Shown: positions 41,165 to 52,229, numbered from the stretch's first letter. The stretch: 64,000 nucleotides of DNA from Ascarosepion bandense (GCA_037127315.1 JBBBDQ010000419.1:6119501-6183500); one strand, 5' to 3'. Made by a program: numbers and translations. The notes: generated by a model not told the origin, from the sequence alone.

Positions 41165-42284
41165 TATTAAACGATATGTTTGTTGGTTTTTCCCATGTTT
41201 AGTTGTGAACGTTTCTTACGTAACTACAGATTGCTTTAAATAAAAATACGTTTCAATATTTAAGATTCGTAATATACCGAAACAAGACTGGCCATAACTT
41301 TGATTTTACAAATGCCACCCTAATTAGAAAAAAGAATATAATTCTTCATGTAAAAAGTACTCCGATGGTCTACCAAATAACAGTATTATTAATTATAAGT
41401 AATACGTCAAAAATATTACATCGACAAACTTTATCGAAATCATTCTTAAAGAAAAAGTAAAAATACTAGCATTTGTTTCTTCTTTTTGTCCATTATAACA
41501 TTCTGAAGCCGTAGGGAGATTAGTTAATGTTTTATTAATTCGGCCTTGTGCCAAACATAACCGAACTCTCTACAGCTTACAAGATTGAGGCAGACTAATC
41601 ATCATCAAAATTATCAGAAGGTTTTCATCATGTTGGCAGCAGAAGGTTGGAATGTGTGGAATTGTTAAATAGTGTGGTATAAAAATATACATTTTTCATG
41701 TTAAAATAGGAATTTATTAAAAGAAAGGAATAACAAGAATTGATAGAAATTCATGTACAATTAGAAAGTTAAGGGTATCAAGAAATGTTCGTAGTAGTAA
41801 TTTGTTGAAAAGAGTTTATGCGTCCGTACGTATGTATGTATTGGCGTTTGTTTGATAGGAACGTCTTTGAATGGAGAAGAAGTAAAAGGAATCAGCACAC
41901 GAGAAAGAAAAGAAAAGAAGACAAGGTGCGACTTGACCTTTTGTCCGGGTCGACTTGAAATTGAAGTTACATTTTAGTTGCGTCTCTCTCGCTGCTCCCA
42001 TCTGACTGATTGGCTGACACTGACTGAAGTATTTATAGCATTTAGACTTTTTCGTACTGGATCGCAAAGTCCCTATGGTCCCGAAACTCGCCTTCATTGG
42101 TCAGAAAATCAATTTAACATCTACTTGCGAAATCCGGTTTCGACTTTTTTTTAAGCCCATGGTCAATCCTTTTTCTATTCGGGAAAACCAGGATTTCACA
42201 CGTCATTGTGAATTTTTGTTAAAGTGAAGAAGGTTGATTTCAATTCTTAATTTTCTATCCCCCACAATAAAGCTTTTATAAAGT

Positions 42285-42285
<1 letters not shown>
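41164..42285. other. No recognised gene
   Basis: Over 1 kb without a repeat that I can name. A 93-codon minus-strand frame (41816-42097) has a basic, Phe/Ser-rich product with no domain recognised. Confidence 0.5.

Positions 42286-42360
<75 letters not shown>
42286..42360. repeat. (CA)n-(TA)n microsatellite
   Basis: Interrupted (CA)n of about 65 bp followed by (TA)n. Confidence 0.95.
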
Positions 42361-42361
<1 letters not shown>

Positions 42362-42513
42362 GGTAAATATTATTATTATTATAATAATAGCATGCTGCAA
42401 CTCAATGCCTATAAAGTTTCGGTGTTAAGACACTATCATTAGGCAGTAAAATACGTTCCGAATTATATAAGCTTCTTTGCCAATCTAAAACATATTAAAA
42501 GTAGCCAAAACCT

Positions 42514-42741
42514 TTATAACGGTGATGATATCTGCAGACTGTGCCAAGAAGAGAAGTTAGCCATAGTATCATTTTTAAAACGGGTAAGTTTGCTTAATGA
42601 AAGTTCCGAATTGATGTCTGGATGTAAACACATTTGAAGATATATTTTAGGATCATACAAAGCCTGATGAAAATGTTTACAATTCTTGACCAACTCCTCC
42701 TTTATTTTAAACTTAATTATGTGTCCCAATTTTCCTGTCAT
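42514..42741 (-). other. Unrecognised 75-codon frame
   Basis: Minus-strand frame with a plausible mixed composition (MTGKLGHIIKFKIKEELVKN... FHQALYDPKIYLQ). The upstream minus-strand sequence also reads RLRNLGFNLSVFSGVLYQR in frame, so the conserved-looking stretch may be longer. I do not recognise the family; a retroelement fragment is possible. Confidence 0.2.
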
Positions 42742-42807
42742 GCGTTGATATAAAACGCCTGAAAATACCGAAAGGTTGAAACCAAGGTTACGTAATCTGC
42801 TGAATTC

Positions 42808-42849
<42 letters not shown>

Positions 42850-42852
<3 letters not shown>

Positions 42853-43115
42853 TCATATCACCCCAAGCAAGGCGGTAGCGCCACTGAAGCGCAGGGGGCT
42901 ATGTAAGAGTGAAATGATTGGAAAAGAGAAAGCCGGAAACCACATCCTAAACGGGGAACAAGGGATGAGCCTCTTCACCTGTTCAATGGACGTGGGTGGA
43001 GTGTGAATCTATCTACTCCAAATGAAAAAAAAAGAAAAGATTGGAAAAGACAAAAGCCGGAAACCACATCCTAAACAAGGAACAAGGGATGAGCCGCTTC
43101 ACCTGTTCAATAGAC
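42850..43115 (-). mobile_element. LINE-B 3' end, UTR segment duplicated
   Basis: Terminus (atcaccccaagcaaggcgg, gccactgaagcgcagggggc) followed by two tandem UTR copies, at about 42912 and 43035, each with gccggaaaccacatcctaaa. The second copy ends abruptly in (TA)n at 43120-43174. Confidence 0.8.
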
Positions 43116-43174
<59 letters not shown>

Positions 43175-43178
<4 letters not shown>

Positions 43179-43662
43179 AATAGTTGCTATAATGGTTTAT
43201 AAAAGCATAGTATCACTACACAAAATTTTTCTCTTTTGGTAATATTTGGAACTGAAAATAAATGTTGAAAACGATTTATTTTTGAGAATGTGAGCTGTAA
43301 GTGGTGATTGTAAGGAATTGAATTTGATATGTCTAAACTAGTCCATTAGCAGTTTGTAACCACAGAGACACACATTTGGGTTAGGAGAAGGAGCAAGATG
43401 GATTAGATCTGGACAGGTCACTTTTTAATTTTATCTGGCTAAACTACATAGTGAGACCTGAGACTTTTAAATGGCTAGTCACAGCAAATTCAATTCCCTA
43501 CAACCATCACTTACAGCTCACATTCTCAAAAATAAATCATTTTCACCATTTATTTTCATTTCCACATATTATCCAAAGAGGAGCGGTTCTGCTCCAAAAC
43601 ACGAAAAATTTGTGTAGTGATACTATACATTTATAAACCATTGTATCAACTATTACAATATC
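43175..43662. mobile_element. Foldback MITE with ~160-bp arms
   Basis: Left arm 43175-43337 and right arm about 43473-43661 are inverted copies: tgtaatagttgctataatgg, atcactacacaaa, gagaatgtgagctgtaagtg and their reverse complements. The right arm has a ~25-bp palindromic insertion (ggagcggttctgctcc). The centre is about 135 bp and non-coding. Confidence 0.75.
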
Positions 43663-43754
43663 AAGTTCTCCTCTGTATCGAGCACTCTTTATAAAAGTAG
43701 ATTTTGAACAGTGGGTTTATATCTACGTGTTCTTTCACTTTCTTACAATATATA

Positions 43755-44068
43755 TATAAACTTATTTATAAATGGAACTTTTTCTCTGTGTGTGTGTGTG
43801 TGTGTGTGTGTTACCTATAGACTCCGAAAAGGCTGAACCGATTTTCTTGAAAATTTGCACAGTTGTACTATAAGCGTCTGCGAGTGTTCTTAGCTAGGTC
43901 TTGTGTCGAGGTACCCCCGATAAATATCGAAAATCGATAATCGAAAAAATCGGGTTATAGAAGAAGTGGTCCGATTTTAATCAAATTTGATACACTCATA
44001 GACAAAGACACAAGAAACGATATTCAGAAGTTTCAAGGTTGCAGTTCTTACAATAATGCAGAAAATCG

Positions 44069-44120
<52 letters not shown>

Positions 44121-44508
44121 GCAAGATGTTTGTGTGTGTGCCTGTTTATCTGCCTGTATGTCTGTATTTTTTTCAGCCCTTTTATTTTAGTTTTTGCTTC
44201 GGGTTTGGCTCTAAGTAGGTATAATTGTAGTTCTTAGTCTCAGCCATGATACCATTTACTCAGATGACTTATTTAGCCTTCAAAATTCAGTTTACGACGA
44301 AAGACGAAATTATTTGATATCGATACCAGGAAATCAAAATTTGACTTACATCCATTCAATTTTCTTTCAGTCTACGGTTTCTCTTTAACTGGAAACAACT
44401 ATTGCTTTTTAGTCCTTCGTGCTGACGTCCAAAGAGTCTGAGCTCCAGGACCATGGATTAGTTTAAAAGCTTTCATTACACCCGAGCAATTCCGGGCTAT
44501 ACTGGTAG
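43755..44508 (+). mobile_element. Helitron-like non-autonomous element, copy 1
   Basis: Same family as 55889-56625 in opposite orientation. Shared blocks: ttacctatagactccgaaa, 'ggctgaaccgattttcttga', 'gtgtcgaggtacccccgata', 'tcgataatcgaaaaaatcgg', 'cagaaaatcgata' then (TA)n, 'aaggcaagatgtttgtgtg'. The 3' end is a hairpin (cccgagcaattccggg) 8-9 nt before a terminal ggtag|T. The terminal CTAG is mutated to gtag in this copy and the 5' end lies in a TA run. Confidence 0.75.
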
Positions 44509-44526
44509 TATATATATATATATATA

Positions 44527-45060
44527 TTAATGCAGGTTTCATTGAATAATATAGACAAGTTTTGTCTATTAATTTTGTGTAGGATCCGTTCATACCGTCT
44601 GATATACTTGATGGTGATGTCGTTGAAAGACAACAAAAAATCACAGTATATGTTGAATTTTTTATCGGGTCTAAGCTTTCGGCTCACATAAGCCATTATC
44701 AAAGAGTAAATATTAACACACAGTAAACATAGAACATTTAAGCTATTTTATATCTTTCAGTTTGTTGAAATAGCGAAAGAAAATCTTGACACATTATACA
44801 AGAACAAACATGACCTCTACAACAAACTGAAAGATATAAAATAGCTTAAATGTTCTATGTTTACTGTGTGTTAATATTTACTCTTTGATAATGGCTTATG
44901 TGAGCCGAAAGCTTAGACCCGATAAAAAATTCAACAAATACTGTGATTTTTTGTTGTCTTTCAACGACATCACCATCGAGTATATCAGACGGTATGAACG
45001 GATCCTACACAAAATTAATAGACAAAACTTGTCTGTATTATTCAATGAAACCTGCATTAA
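44527..45060. repeat. 241-bp inverted repeat, 52-bp spacer
   Basis: Arms 44527-44767 and 44820-45060, near-identical: each encodes, diverging outward, the same 59-codon frame starting MIMAYVSRKLRPDKKFN. Both arms carry 'ttgataatggcttatgtgag' then 'ccgaaagcttagaccc', which has a ggct/agcc stem between TTGATAA and GAAA and so resembles a decayed hammerhead. The outer edges of both arms run into (TA)n. The spacer reads NLDTLYKNKHDLYNKLKDI on plus. Possibly inverted ends of a Penelope-like element. Confidence 0.8.
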
Positions 45061-45086
45061 TGAAAAAATGCTGCCAAAATACACAC

Positions 45087-45089
<3 letters not shown>

Positions 45090-45137
<48 letters not shown>

Positions 45138-45930
45138 TATCATTTTCTGTAAGTTTTATATTTCAGCACTCCCAAACATATCATAATATATTGAAGAGGT
45201 TTCTCTCCGACTGTAAAAAACGTAAGTTAACATTAACATCAAGTATAAGATTGTGAAGTTTGCAGCCTCATATGTTCGATTATAATTAGAAATTAAACTG
45301 ACCAAATACACAAATAATTAAATAAGCAACAAACATAATACCTCTTTCTTCTACCAGAAAAAGTTAATATTTTAGAGTAATCATTGATGATCAAAGAACT
45401 TGTGTCTCGGTGTTGAGATAGATTGCAGTAATCGATTCTTTAGCTGTACAGGTGGGGGAAACGTATGAGTAATCAACTTAACGTCTTCGAAGTCGGCTAG
45501 TGACTGCGTCTGAAAACGGATACACGCAAACTGTGATTAAATACATCTTCAAAGAGTCGAGAAAATAGGGAAAGTAACTGCAAGAGTACACCTGTCAAGT
45601 GTCAAGCGAATGATCAGTTATTTTGATTTATGGCGACTAGTTAGTTGCGGTCGTTGATTGGACAGTGATGAAGAAAGGTTAAGCGACGGCGAGAAGACGT
45701 AACCTCATAGCCGATGGAATCGACCTTTTTTTTTCATTTAGCAAGTTCATGCACTCTAGTACTTTATTAAGGAAACTAGTTTTTCACCGAGTTTTGTGGT
45801 AAAAACAAAAACAAAAAGTATATAAATAAATAAACAAAGCTCTTAACGCAAACGAAGATTTTAGCCAGAAACTTTGGCACACACCTAAATCCCCAGACAG
45901 AATTATCGAATCGCCACATACACAACTTTT
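45090..45930. other. (TA)n then unrecognised sequence
   Basis: (TA)n at 45091-45132. The remaining ~800 bp show no feature that I recognise. Confidence 0.6.
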
Positions 45931-45942
45931 CTTTTCCTTTAG

Positions 45943-46238
45943 TCAGTCAGTTGAGTGCCATACCTGATACACACTTGAACGATCATGTCTCGAATGAGAC
46001 ATGACTGATTAGGGAGAAGATTTTCCACGTAGAAGATTGCCCCGTACTTTCTACGGTAAACTTGTTACCAGCTAAGGCTATAGAACCCCATCTATCCTGC
46101 TAGAGGGTGATGCGGCGTATTATTTTCTTTTTCAAGAGTATTTGTGCGTAATTGAATACAACGAATTCGACTGGAATTCGAACTCGACTCCTTGATTTCT
46201 AGTTCTGAACCGATATTCACTGCACCACAACGCACACC
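45943..46238 (-). mobile_element. Octopus-type tRNA SINE, full length
   Basis: From 'agtcagtcagttgagtgcca' to 'tattcactgcaccacaacgc', all blocks present, modest divergence. Confidence 0.92.
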
Positions 46239-46339
46239 ACGTTTTCTATCAGCTGTGTCTAAAATTTAACTCAAATATGAACAAAATTAAGAAAGTTATA
46301 AAAGGAAAACTTACAGATATTATTGCAACGTTACTGGTC

Positions 46340-46465
46340 CTCTCATCTCGGGTTCTTGCAATTTCCCACTGCCGTAACGTGACTTCTCTGCGCATTTTAT
46401 ATAAATAATTTCATGACAATTGTTCTGATGAACTTTTTTTTATGTATTGTAATCATTTTAATGGG
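46340..46465 (+). mobile_element. LINE-B upstream segment
   Basis: 'gcaatttcccactgccgtaa', 'cgtgacttctctgcgca', 'tataaataatttcatgacaa', 'ttgttctgatgaac' match the 20.1-kb LINE-B copy. It is cut by the following SINE. Confidence 0.65.
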
Positions 46466-46772
46466 GATTGTGCGTTATGGTACAGTGGATATCGGCTCGG
46501 AACGAGAAACCGGGGAGCCGAGTTCTAATTCCAGTTAAATCCATTGTATTCACATACGCGCAAATACCCTTGGGAAAGGTATTAATCCGTCTCTTCCTTC
46601 CAGTTATGGGTTAGATAGCAGGACAGATTGGGTTCTATAGCCTTGGTCGGCAACCAGTCTACCGCAGAAAGCAATGGCAACCTACTGTGGTATAATCTTC
46701 TGCCCAGTCATTCATGTCTCTTTCGAGACATGATCGCCTAAGCGTGTTTCACGTATGGCACTTAACTAACTA
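46465..46772 (+). mobile_element. Octopus-type tRNA SINE, with 14-bp TSD
   Basis: Full length. Flanked by aatcattttaatgg (46451-46464) and aatcattgtaatgg (46773-46786), one mismatch. The right flank also begins the LINE-A fragment (atggtcatcagtaaaaag). Confidence 0.93.
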
Positions 46773-46782
46773 AATCATTGTA

Positions 46783-47458
46783 ATGGTCATCAGTAAAAAG
46801 GCCAGCCCAATATGCCAAATATAGATCGAGGATACAAGAATCAAGCAGGTACAAAAAATTTAAATACCTGGGAAGTGTTATAACAGAAGACGGAAATTGC
46901 GACACAGAGATCCGAAGGCGAATTGGCATGGCGAAGGAAGCATTCCAGAAGTTGAGTAAAATATTAAGAAACAGGACAATTTCACTAGAAACTAGTAAGA
47001 GAATACTGAATTGCTATGTGTTGTCAGTTCTTCAATATGGCAGTGAATGCTGGACAATATCATCAAAGATGAAGGAAAAACTTGAAGCAACTGAAATGTG
47101 GCTCTACAGAAGGATGCTGCGAATATCATGGATCGAGCATGTGAGCAATGATGAAGTCCTAGAAATGATGGAAACAAAAAGGAGATTAATACTGAGCATC
47201 AGAAAGAGACAGCTGAAGTTCCTGGGACATGCAATGAGGATGAGGGTCATGGAGAACCTGATACTAACAGGCCAGATAAAGGGAAAAAGAGACAGGGGAA
47301 AGTCAACGGAATAACATATTTGAAGGACCTAATCAGGTGGATGATGGAACGAGGGTTGCATGGAGTAACAGAAGGCGTGCTAAGAGACACCAGGGATAGG
47401 GAGACGTGGAAAGCCATGATCGCCTATGTTCTGAAGGGACAGGGCACATAGAAGACGA
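46783..47458 (+). mobile_element. LINE-A C-terminal third
   Basis: Starts at the MVISK block, then MAKEAFQKLSKILRNRTISL, YGSECWTISSKMKEKLEATE, MWLYRRMLRISWIEHVSNDE, RKRQLKFLGHAMR and AMIAYVLKGQGT at the end. A frameshift near 46860 and another at about 47300 break it. It is one of the best conserved of the short copies and ends at the usual stop; the (GAA)n tail is reduced to gaagacgaa. Confidence 0.88.
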
Positions 47459-47719
47459 ATAATCATTGTAAATATTCATTAGGTTTTCATTTTTAGAATT
47501 TGTTATTATTATTTTTCACCCAAAATATAAATTTTACATACGAGAACTAGTTAACATTTCATAGTGATTTTGTGGTATTATAGTAGCTGCAGTAAGAATA
47601 GTAAGTAAGTGTGTGTTGTTTTGGTGCAAGGAAGACTATGGTATGTTTGGGTCAGTAATCGTGGCTGGCTAAGTTTAAGATAAGACAGAATGAAGACCAG
47701 CCTTTCCTTATGCCTCCTT
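47459..47719. other. No recognisable feature
   Basis: AT-rich spacer. Confidence 0.4.
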
Positions 47720-47813
47720 TTGACCTTGTGTCATGTTTTTGTATTTTCAAAATAAATCTTACTTTCCTCTCTCGTACCTAGACTTTATGAATTTAAGTGC
47801 AGTACTAGATATG

Positions 47814-48119
47814 GTTGTGCGTTGTGGTCCAGTGGATATCGGCTCGCAAAGAGAAACCGGGGAGCCGAGTTCGAATTCCAGTTGAATCCGTTGTATTCAC
47901 TTACGCGCAAATACCCCCGGGAAAGGTATTAATCCGTCTCTTCCTTCCAGTTATGGGTTAGATAGCAGGACAGATTGGGTTCTATAGCCTTGGTCGGCAA
48001 CCAGTCTACCGCAGAAAGCAATGGCAACCTACTGCGGGATAATCTTCTGCCCAGTCATTCATGTCTCTTTCGAGACATGATCGCCCAAGCGTGTATCACG
48101 TATGGCACTTAACTAACTG
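47814..48119 (+). mobile_element. Octopus-type tRNA SINE, nested, 10-bp TSD
   Basis: A-box tggtccagtgg, B-box gagttcgaattcc, complete body and 3' end. Perfect duplication actagatatg at 47804-47813 and 48120-48129. High similarity to the 46.5-kb copy suggests a young insertion. Confidence 0.95.
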
Positions 48120-48412
48120 ACTAGATATGTAATAGATATTCTATAAATATTTTTAGTAATTGTTCTAATGAGGTCTTTTTGTTACCTCTACTTGACGAAA
48201 TTAATCGCAGTACCATATTGGCGGCAAGGTTCCATCATTTTACACTTGAAGCGGCTAGATATAACCGTAAATCCTATGTTATGAGTTTCTTCTTTAGCAT
48301 TTCTCGTTTATGGTATTCTCTTTAGGCTTTTTCTGCATTACTGTCAACTTTGAAAATGTAACTGCAATGTCAATCCTTGTCTTCTGTCTTCTTAATTCTT
48401 GCTCTTTTATTG

Positions 48413-48750
48413 TGCTGTGGATCCCGGGAAGGGGAACCGCACAAATAAATGAACAACAACCAGAATTTGAGATAGAAAAATAAGTATATTAACGTAAAGG
48501 ATACAAACTTGAATGAAGGGCCAGTAGTCCAGAAATACAGGTTAGTAAGAAGTATATATACAAGTCTCTGAAGTGAAGCCGTAGTATATTTAGTATGTCC
48601 ACGTCGGAAGCTGAGTGGAGCACAGAGCTACTATGAATTCTTTGTGAAACCTTGGTATCTTCCTCGGTATCTTCCGTTTCGCTTCTATGGCAGTAGTATA
48701 TGTATACTCTAGATGAGTCCATCTTCATGAAAAGGTGAGACCCCACAACA
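48413..48750 (-). repeat. LTR 1 of the miniature element
   Basis: 338 bp, from tgctgtggatcccggg to ccccacaaca (TG...CA). It differs from its partner by substitutions and a ~50-bp deletion around 48610. Confidence 0.85.
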
Positions 48751-49048
48751 ATTAGGACCTTGAATAAGTTCTAGCTGGTTTTCAACAGATGGCATTCCTA
48801 GAATTGCATGTGTGTAGTTTCAGATGGTAATGCATCTATAAGCAAGTTTGAAATATCCTTTTGCCAAAATGTAAACAACTTTTTCAATTTTTCCTAACAA
48901 TTTTCTTTCTCCTATAAATTCTCTGAAAGAAATTTCATGAACTTTGCAAGAAAAAAGTTGCTTGAATTGCAAGATTTTACATGTACTTTTATACTTGATT
49001 AGCATGATTTCATTTAAACATGGAACTTAACAGTTTAATATATATCAG

Positions 49049-49394
49049 TGTTGTGGATCCAAGGAATGGGAACCGCACAAATAAATGAACAACAACCAGA
49101 ATTTGAGATAAAAAAGTAAGTGTATTAACGTAAAGGATACAAACTTGAATGAAGGCCAGTAGTCCAGGAATACAGGTTAGTAAGAAGTATATATACACGT
49201 CTCTGAAGTGAAGCCGTAGTATATTTAGTATGTCCACGTCAGAAGCTGACGGGTGCTGCGTAATAATATTCTGGATGAGTGGACCCCACAGCTACTATGA
49301 ACTACTGACGCTGTATTCTCCAAGAAACCTCGCTATCTTCCGTTTCGCTTCTATAGGCAAGTCTATCTTCATGAAAAGGGGATACCTCACAACA
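49049..49394 (-). repeat. LTR 2 of the miniature element
   Basis: 346 bp, from tgttgtggatccaagg to cctcacaaca. Shares gaaccgcacaaataaatgaa, agtatatttagtatgtccac and atcttccgtttcgcttctat with LTR 1. Confidence 0.85.
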
Positions 49395-49485
49395 TATTGT
49401 CTTCTCTCTTTGATAATATTCTTCTTATATTCTCTAACACTCAGTAATCTATAGCTTCTTAGGGGCTTTATTGCCTTTACTAGGA

Positions 49486-50031
49486 TAACAAAAGTAGAAA
49501 TATACACAATGGAAGACGTGAAAGTTTCAGGATAGAAAACTCAAAGCAGAAAAACTTTAAATGGAACAGGATCAACAAAACAAATGAAAATAATGGCAAG
49601 GAATTGAAATCGAGTGAATAAAATTAGATTGACATAGCGAAAAGGCAAACGAAAGCCAGCACCGATACCTAAAAACAGGTTACATTTGGCAGTGATATAT
49701 AGTGATGAATAACGAATCTGCATTGGTCAATACGCTGGTACTGGAACTTTTGTTTGATGCCGTTCATGTGAAATATATTAAGATGATTGTTGAAACAAAA
49801 ATACAAAAAAAAAAAAACAAAAAAAAAATTATCAAATCATAGAAATTTGCATGTCAGGACAAGAAGAGATAACAATATTATTACTTGAATATTCAATGTA
49901 TATTGAAATTATGCCGATTTTCTCATTCGATCAATAGATTTGTACGATGACAATGAAGACAAACTTCGGCTCAAATAAGTCCCCCACTTTTTTCTATGAT
50001 AATGGACTCGACTTGAGTATACATATATTCC
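49486..50031. other. No recognisable feature
   Basis: AT-rich with an A-run at about 49801-49830. Confidence 0.5.
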
Positions 50032-50346
50032 TGCCATAGTGAGATACGTCAGATCCGTAGGAGTACCCTAAGAGCTCGGTAAGTTACCGAGAGATACCGA
50101 AGTTACACAGAGAATACCGCGTCAGTAGTCATAGTAGATAAGCTAGAATATTACACAGATATACTATTTCCATCACGGCTTCACTTCAAAGACTTGTATA
50201 TATATATATTCCTTACTAATCGTATTCCTGGATTACTAACCTGTGTTCCAGTTTGTATCTGCGTTTAATATAACCTATTTCTCTATCTCAGATATCTGTT
50301 TAGTTGTTCATTATTTTGTGTGGTTCCTCATCTGGAATCCACAACA
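50032..50346 (+). mobile_element. Related LTR, opposite orientation, solo
   Basis: Reverse-complement relative of the 48-49 kb LTRs: aataccgcgtcagtagtcat, cggcttcacttcaaagactt then gtatatatatatattc (TATA-like), 'attcctggattactaacctg', 'tgtggttcctca' and a final ggaatccacaaca. The 5' boundary (tgccatagtgag) is approximate and no TSD is clear. Confidence 0.75.
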
Positions 50347-50369
50347 ATATGAATACAGAGTTGTCCTCT

Positions 50370-50600
50370 TAGAGTGACTCAAAATTAACATCAATTAAAA
50401 GTTACAGGTCATGTGACTGAAAATTAACTATAATAGAATTTACTGGACTTAGCTGGTCAAGTGACTGCAAATTTACTCGGTTTAATTGGTTAAGTGATTG
50501 AAAATTTACACTAATAAAAATATACTAGGTTTAACCGGTCAAGTGACTGAAAAATAACATTAATTAAAATTTACTGGGCTTACCCGCCCAGGCGACTGAT
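50370..50600 (+). repeat. ~49-bp diverged tandem repeat
   Basis: gtgactg-type starts at 50374, 50412, 50461, 50494, 50543 and 50592; the full period is 49 bp and some units carry deletions. Shared core aaatttactgggcttaaccg. Confidence 0.7.
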
Positions 50601-50935
50601 AAAGCTAATCCGAAGTCTTCAGTATTTAATTCACCATCAAAGCTGTTTTGACTTGGAGACAGAGAATCAATGAGAAATTTCACATCTTCATCATGGCGGC
50701 ACGTTTTCGAGCATTGCCTTTCTTCTCAAACCAATTTTTGCTTCTTCAACGCCAACAGAGCCAATCTGGGATTCATACTGAGAATCTGCCTAGCGGACTT
50801 TAATTACAAGAAAGCCTATCCATTTAACAGGAAAAATGGTATTCAACATAAAGTGGATTTTAATTAACATATTTTTGAGAAATTTTGTTCAAAAAATATC
50901 CTGTCAAATGATATAACAAGATTTCCTAACAAAAT
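50601..50935. other. No recognised gene
   Basis: A 65-codon plus frame (50670-50867) includes FEHCLSSQTNFCFFNANRAN but no domain is recognised. Confidence 0.4.
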
Positions 50936-50939
50936 CGAA

Positions 50940-52090
50940 AGAGCGACCCACTTCCAGGCAACTAAACGCAAGCCGGAAGACTTGTTCCGGTAACTTTGGC
51001 CTCCGTGGAATTTCGTATCGTTCAACCGTCTTCTGTACCACCTCAATGTCGTTTCGGTACAACACGAAAATGGATATGTCATCGGTGTACGCCGAAACTC
51101 TGGGTCGAGCATTACCAAGGACAACGGTTTCACGTAAGTCCTGGCTGCACGCCTTGTCCTATAGCCGGTAACGGAGAGGCTCCAGCACCAAAGCGTAAAG
51201 GTGACAGTGGACAACCGTAAAAAAAGGACAATGACATCTCAAAAGCATCCAAGCCCTTTCCGTCATTTCTATCACAAAAATTGTGGAGTGAGACAGAAGG
51301 GTGATCCACTTGCAGATATCGGGTTTGAATCCGGTGGCCTGCGGGACAGCTGCCAAGTATGATGGTCGGCTGTATCGAACGACTTTGGACTAATCTAAAT
51401 TGATCAGCACGGCTTGCTCATTGTCTTTTACACCTTCTGGGATTGTGTGCGGGTCAGATGCAGGTTGCTTTGAATTGTTCAGCCTTTCAGAGCACAAATC
51501 AGCTAGGATCTAAACAAAATCTCGACGACTGACTTCAAATTCTTTAACTCCGTGCTTAGCAGGATTATGGGCCTGTAATCATCTAAATCCCACCGACTAC
51601 CCTTTCTCGTTTTCAACAGCGTGATCAAATGCCTTGAGCATAAGTCACAATCGACACAAAGATGTGCGACAACCTTATATAGAATTCCTAGAGCAGACCA
51701 TCAAACCTCGGAGACTAGCCACTGCCGACCCTCTTAAACGCCAAGTCAACTTCGACCTCTGTGATCTCACCCTCACAGCTGGTCACTTCAGTCGTCGAAA
51801 GCAGTGGAAAGTCATCCAAATAGCTGAGAAACTTTTCGTCACAAAGATCAGACTCCTTGACAAACCGGTTCTTGAAGGGCAATCAAAATGCCTCGCATCT
51901 GTTCTCGGTCGACCTCAGAATATTGATCTCCGGAATGTATAGATCAGATTTCTTCCTTGCGCATTTTTTCACTTGTGTTCACCTATGTTCACAGCTGCTT
52001 GTTTAACTTATTCATAACTACCTGACCCTGGCAGCGCTCGCTACACACTCCAGAGTCTCCCTATGTAGAGAATCCTCCTCAAATTTCACC
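50940..52090 (-). pseudogene. L1-Tx1-like LINE reverse transcriptase, broken
   Basis: From high to low coordinates on minus: VTSCEGEITEVEVDLAFKRV, SPRFDGLL.EFYIRLSHIF (fingers, G[K]SPGxDGLPYEFY), LITLLKTRKGSRWDLDDYRP (then IILLSTELK), the SKSFDTADHHTWQLS region (first catalytic Asp), TVTFTLWCWSLSVTGYR (gcplsPllYvlalEPL equivalent), AYTDDISIFVLYRNDIEVVQ (catalytic DD intact) and KSSGLRLVAWK. This order, with DDYRPI and KS.GL.LGAW, is that of Tx1/L1-type elements. Numerous frameshifts and stops. Confidence 0.85.
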
Positions 52091-52229
52091 GGGGATAGAC
52101 TATCTATCAAAGTATTAACTTTTTACCCTTATCTAGAGTGAGCGGTCGGCTATATTTAGGGGGGAACAACATAATGAACCGATTGTGGTAGCAGATGTTA
52201 GGGGTCTCAGCAATGGGCAAATAGTTAAT

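Larger units (their letters stand above)
48413..49394 (-). mobile_element. Miniature LTR retroelement (TRIM-like), 982 bp
   Basis: Two direct ~340-bp LTRs enclose only ~300 bp of non-coding DNA. Identical tattg target duplications lie at 48408-48412 and 49395-49399, outside the outer LTR ends, so this is one complete insertion rather than two solo LTRs. There is no gag or pol. The strand is inferred from a TATA-like ttgtatatata in related copies at 50.2 and 59.2 kb; no confident primer site or polypurine tract was found. Confidence 0.85.
47720..49485 (+). mobile_element. LINE-B 3' region hosting two nested insertions
   Basis: LINE-B sequence occurs in three pieces: about 47720-47803, 48130-48407 and 49400-49485 (cactcagtaatctatagc, ggggctttattgcctttac). 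Removing a SINE and a miniature LTR element restores an order collinear with 30.41-30.71 kb (ttcttttattgtt...cactcagtaac...ggctttattgcc), which acts as an empty-site control. Confidence 0.8.

Noticed and set aside
48413..49394. Two independent solo LTRs
   Set aside because: The inner flanks (attag and atcag) do not match the outer ones, while the two outer flanks are identical tattg, so one insertion explains both.
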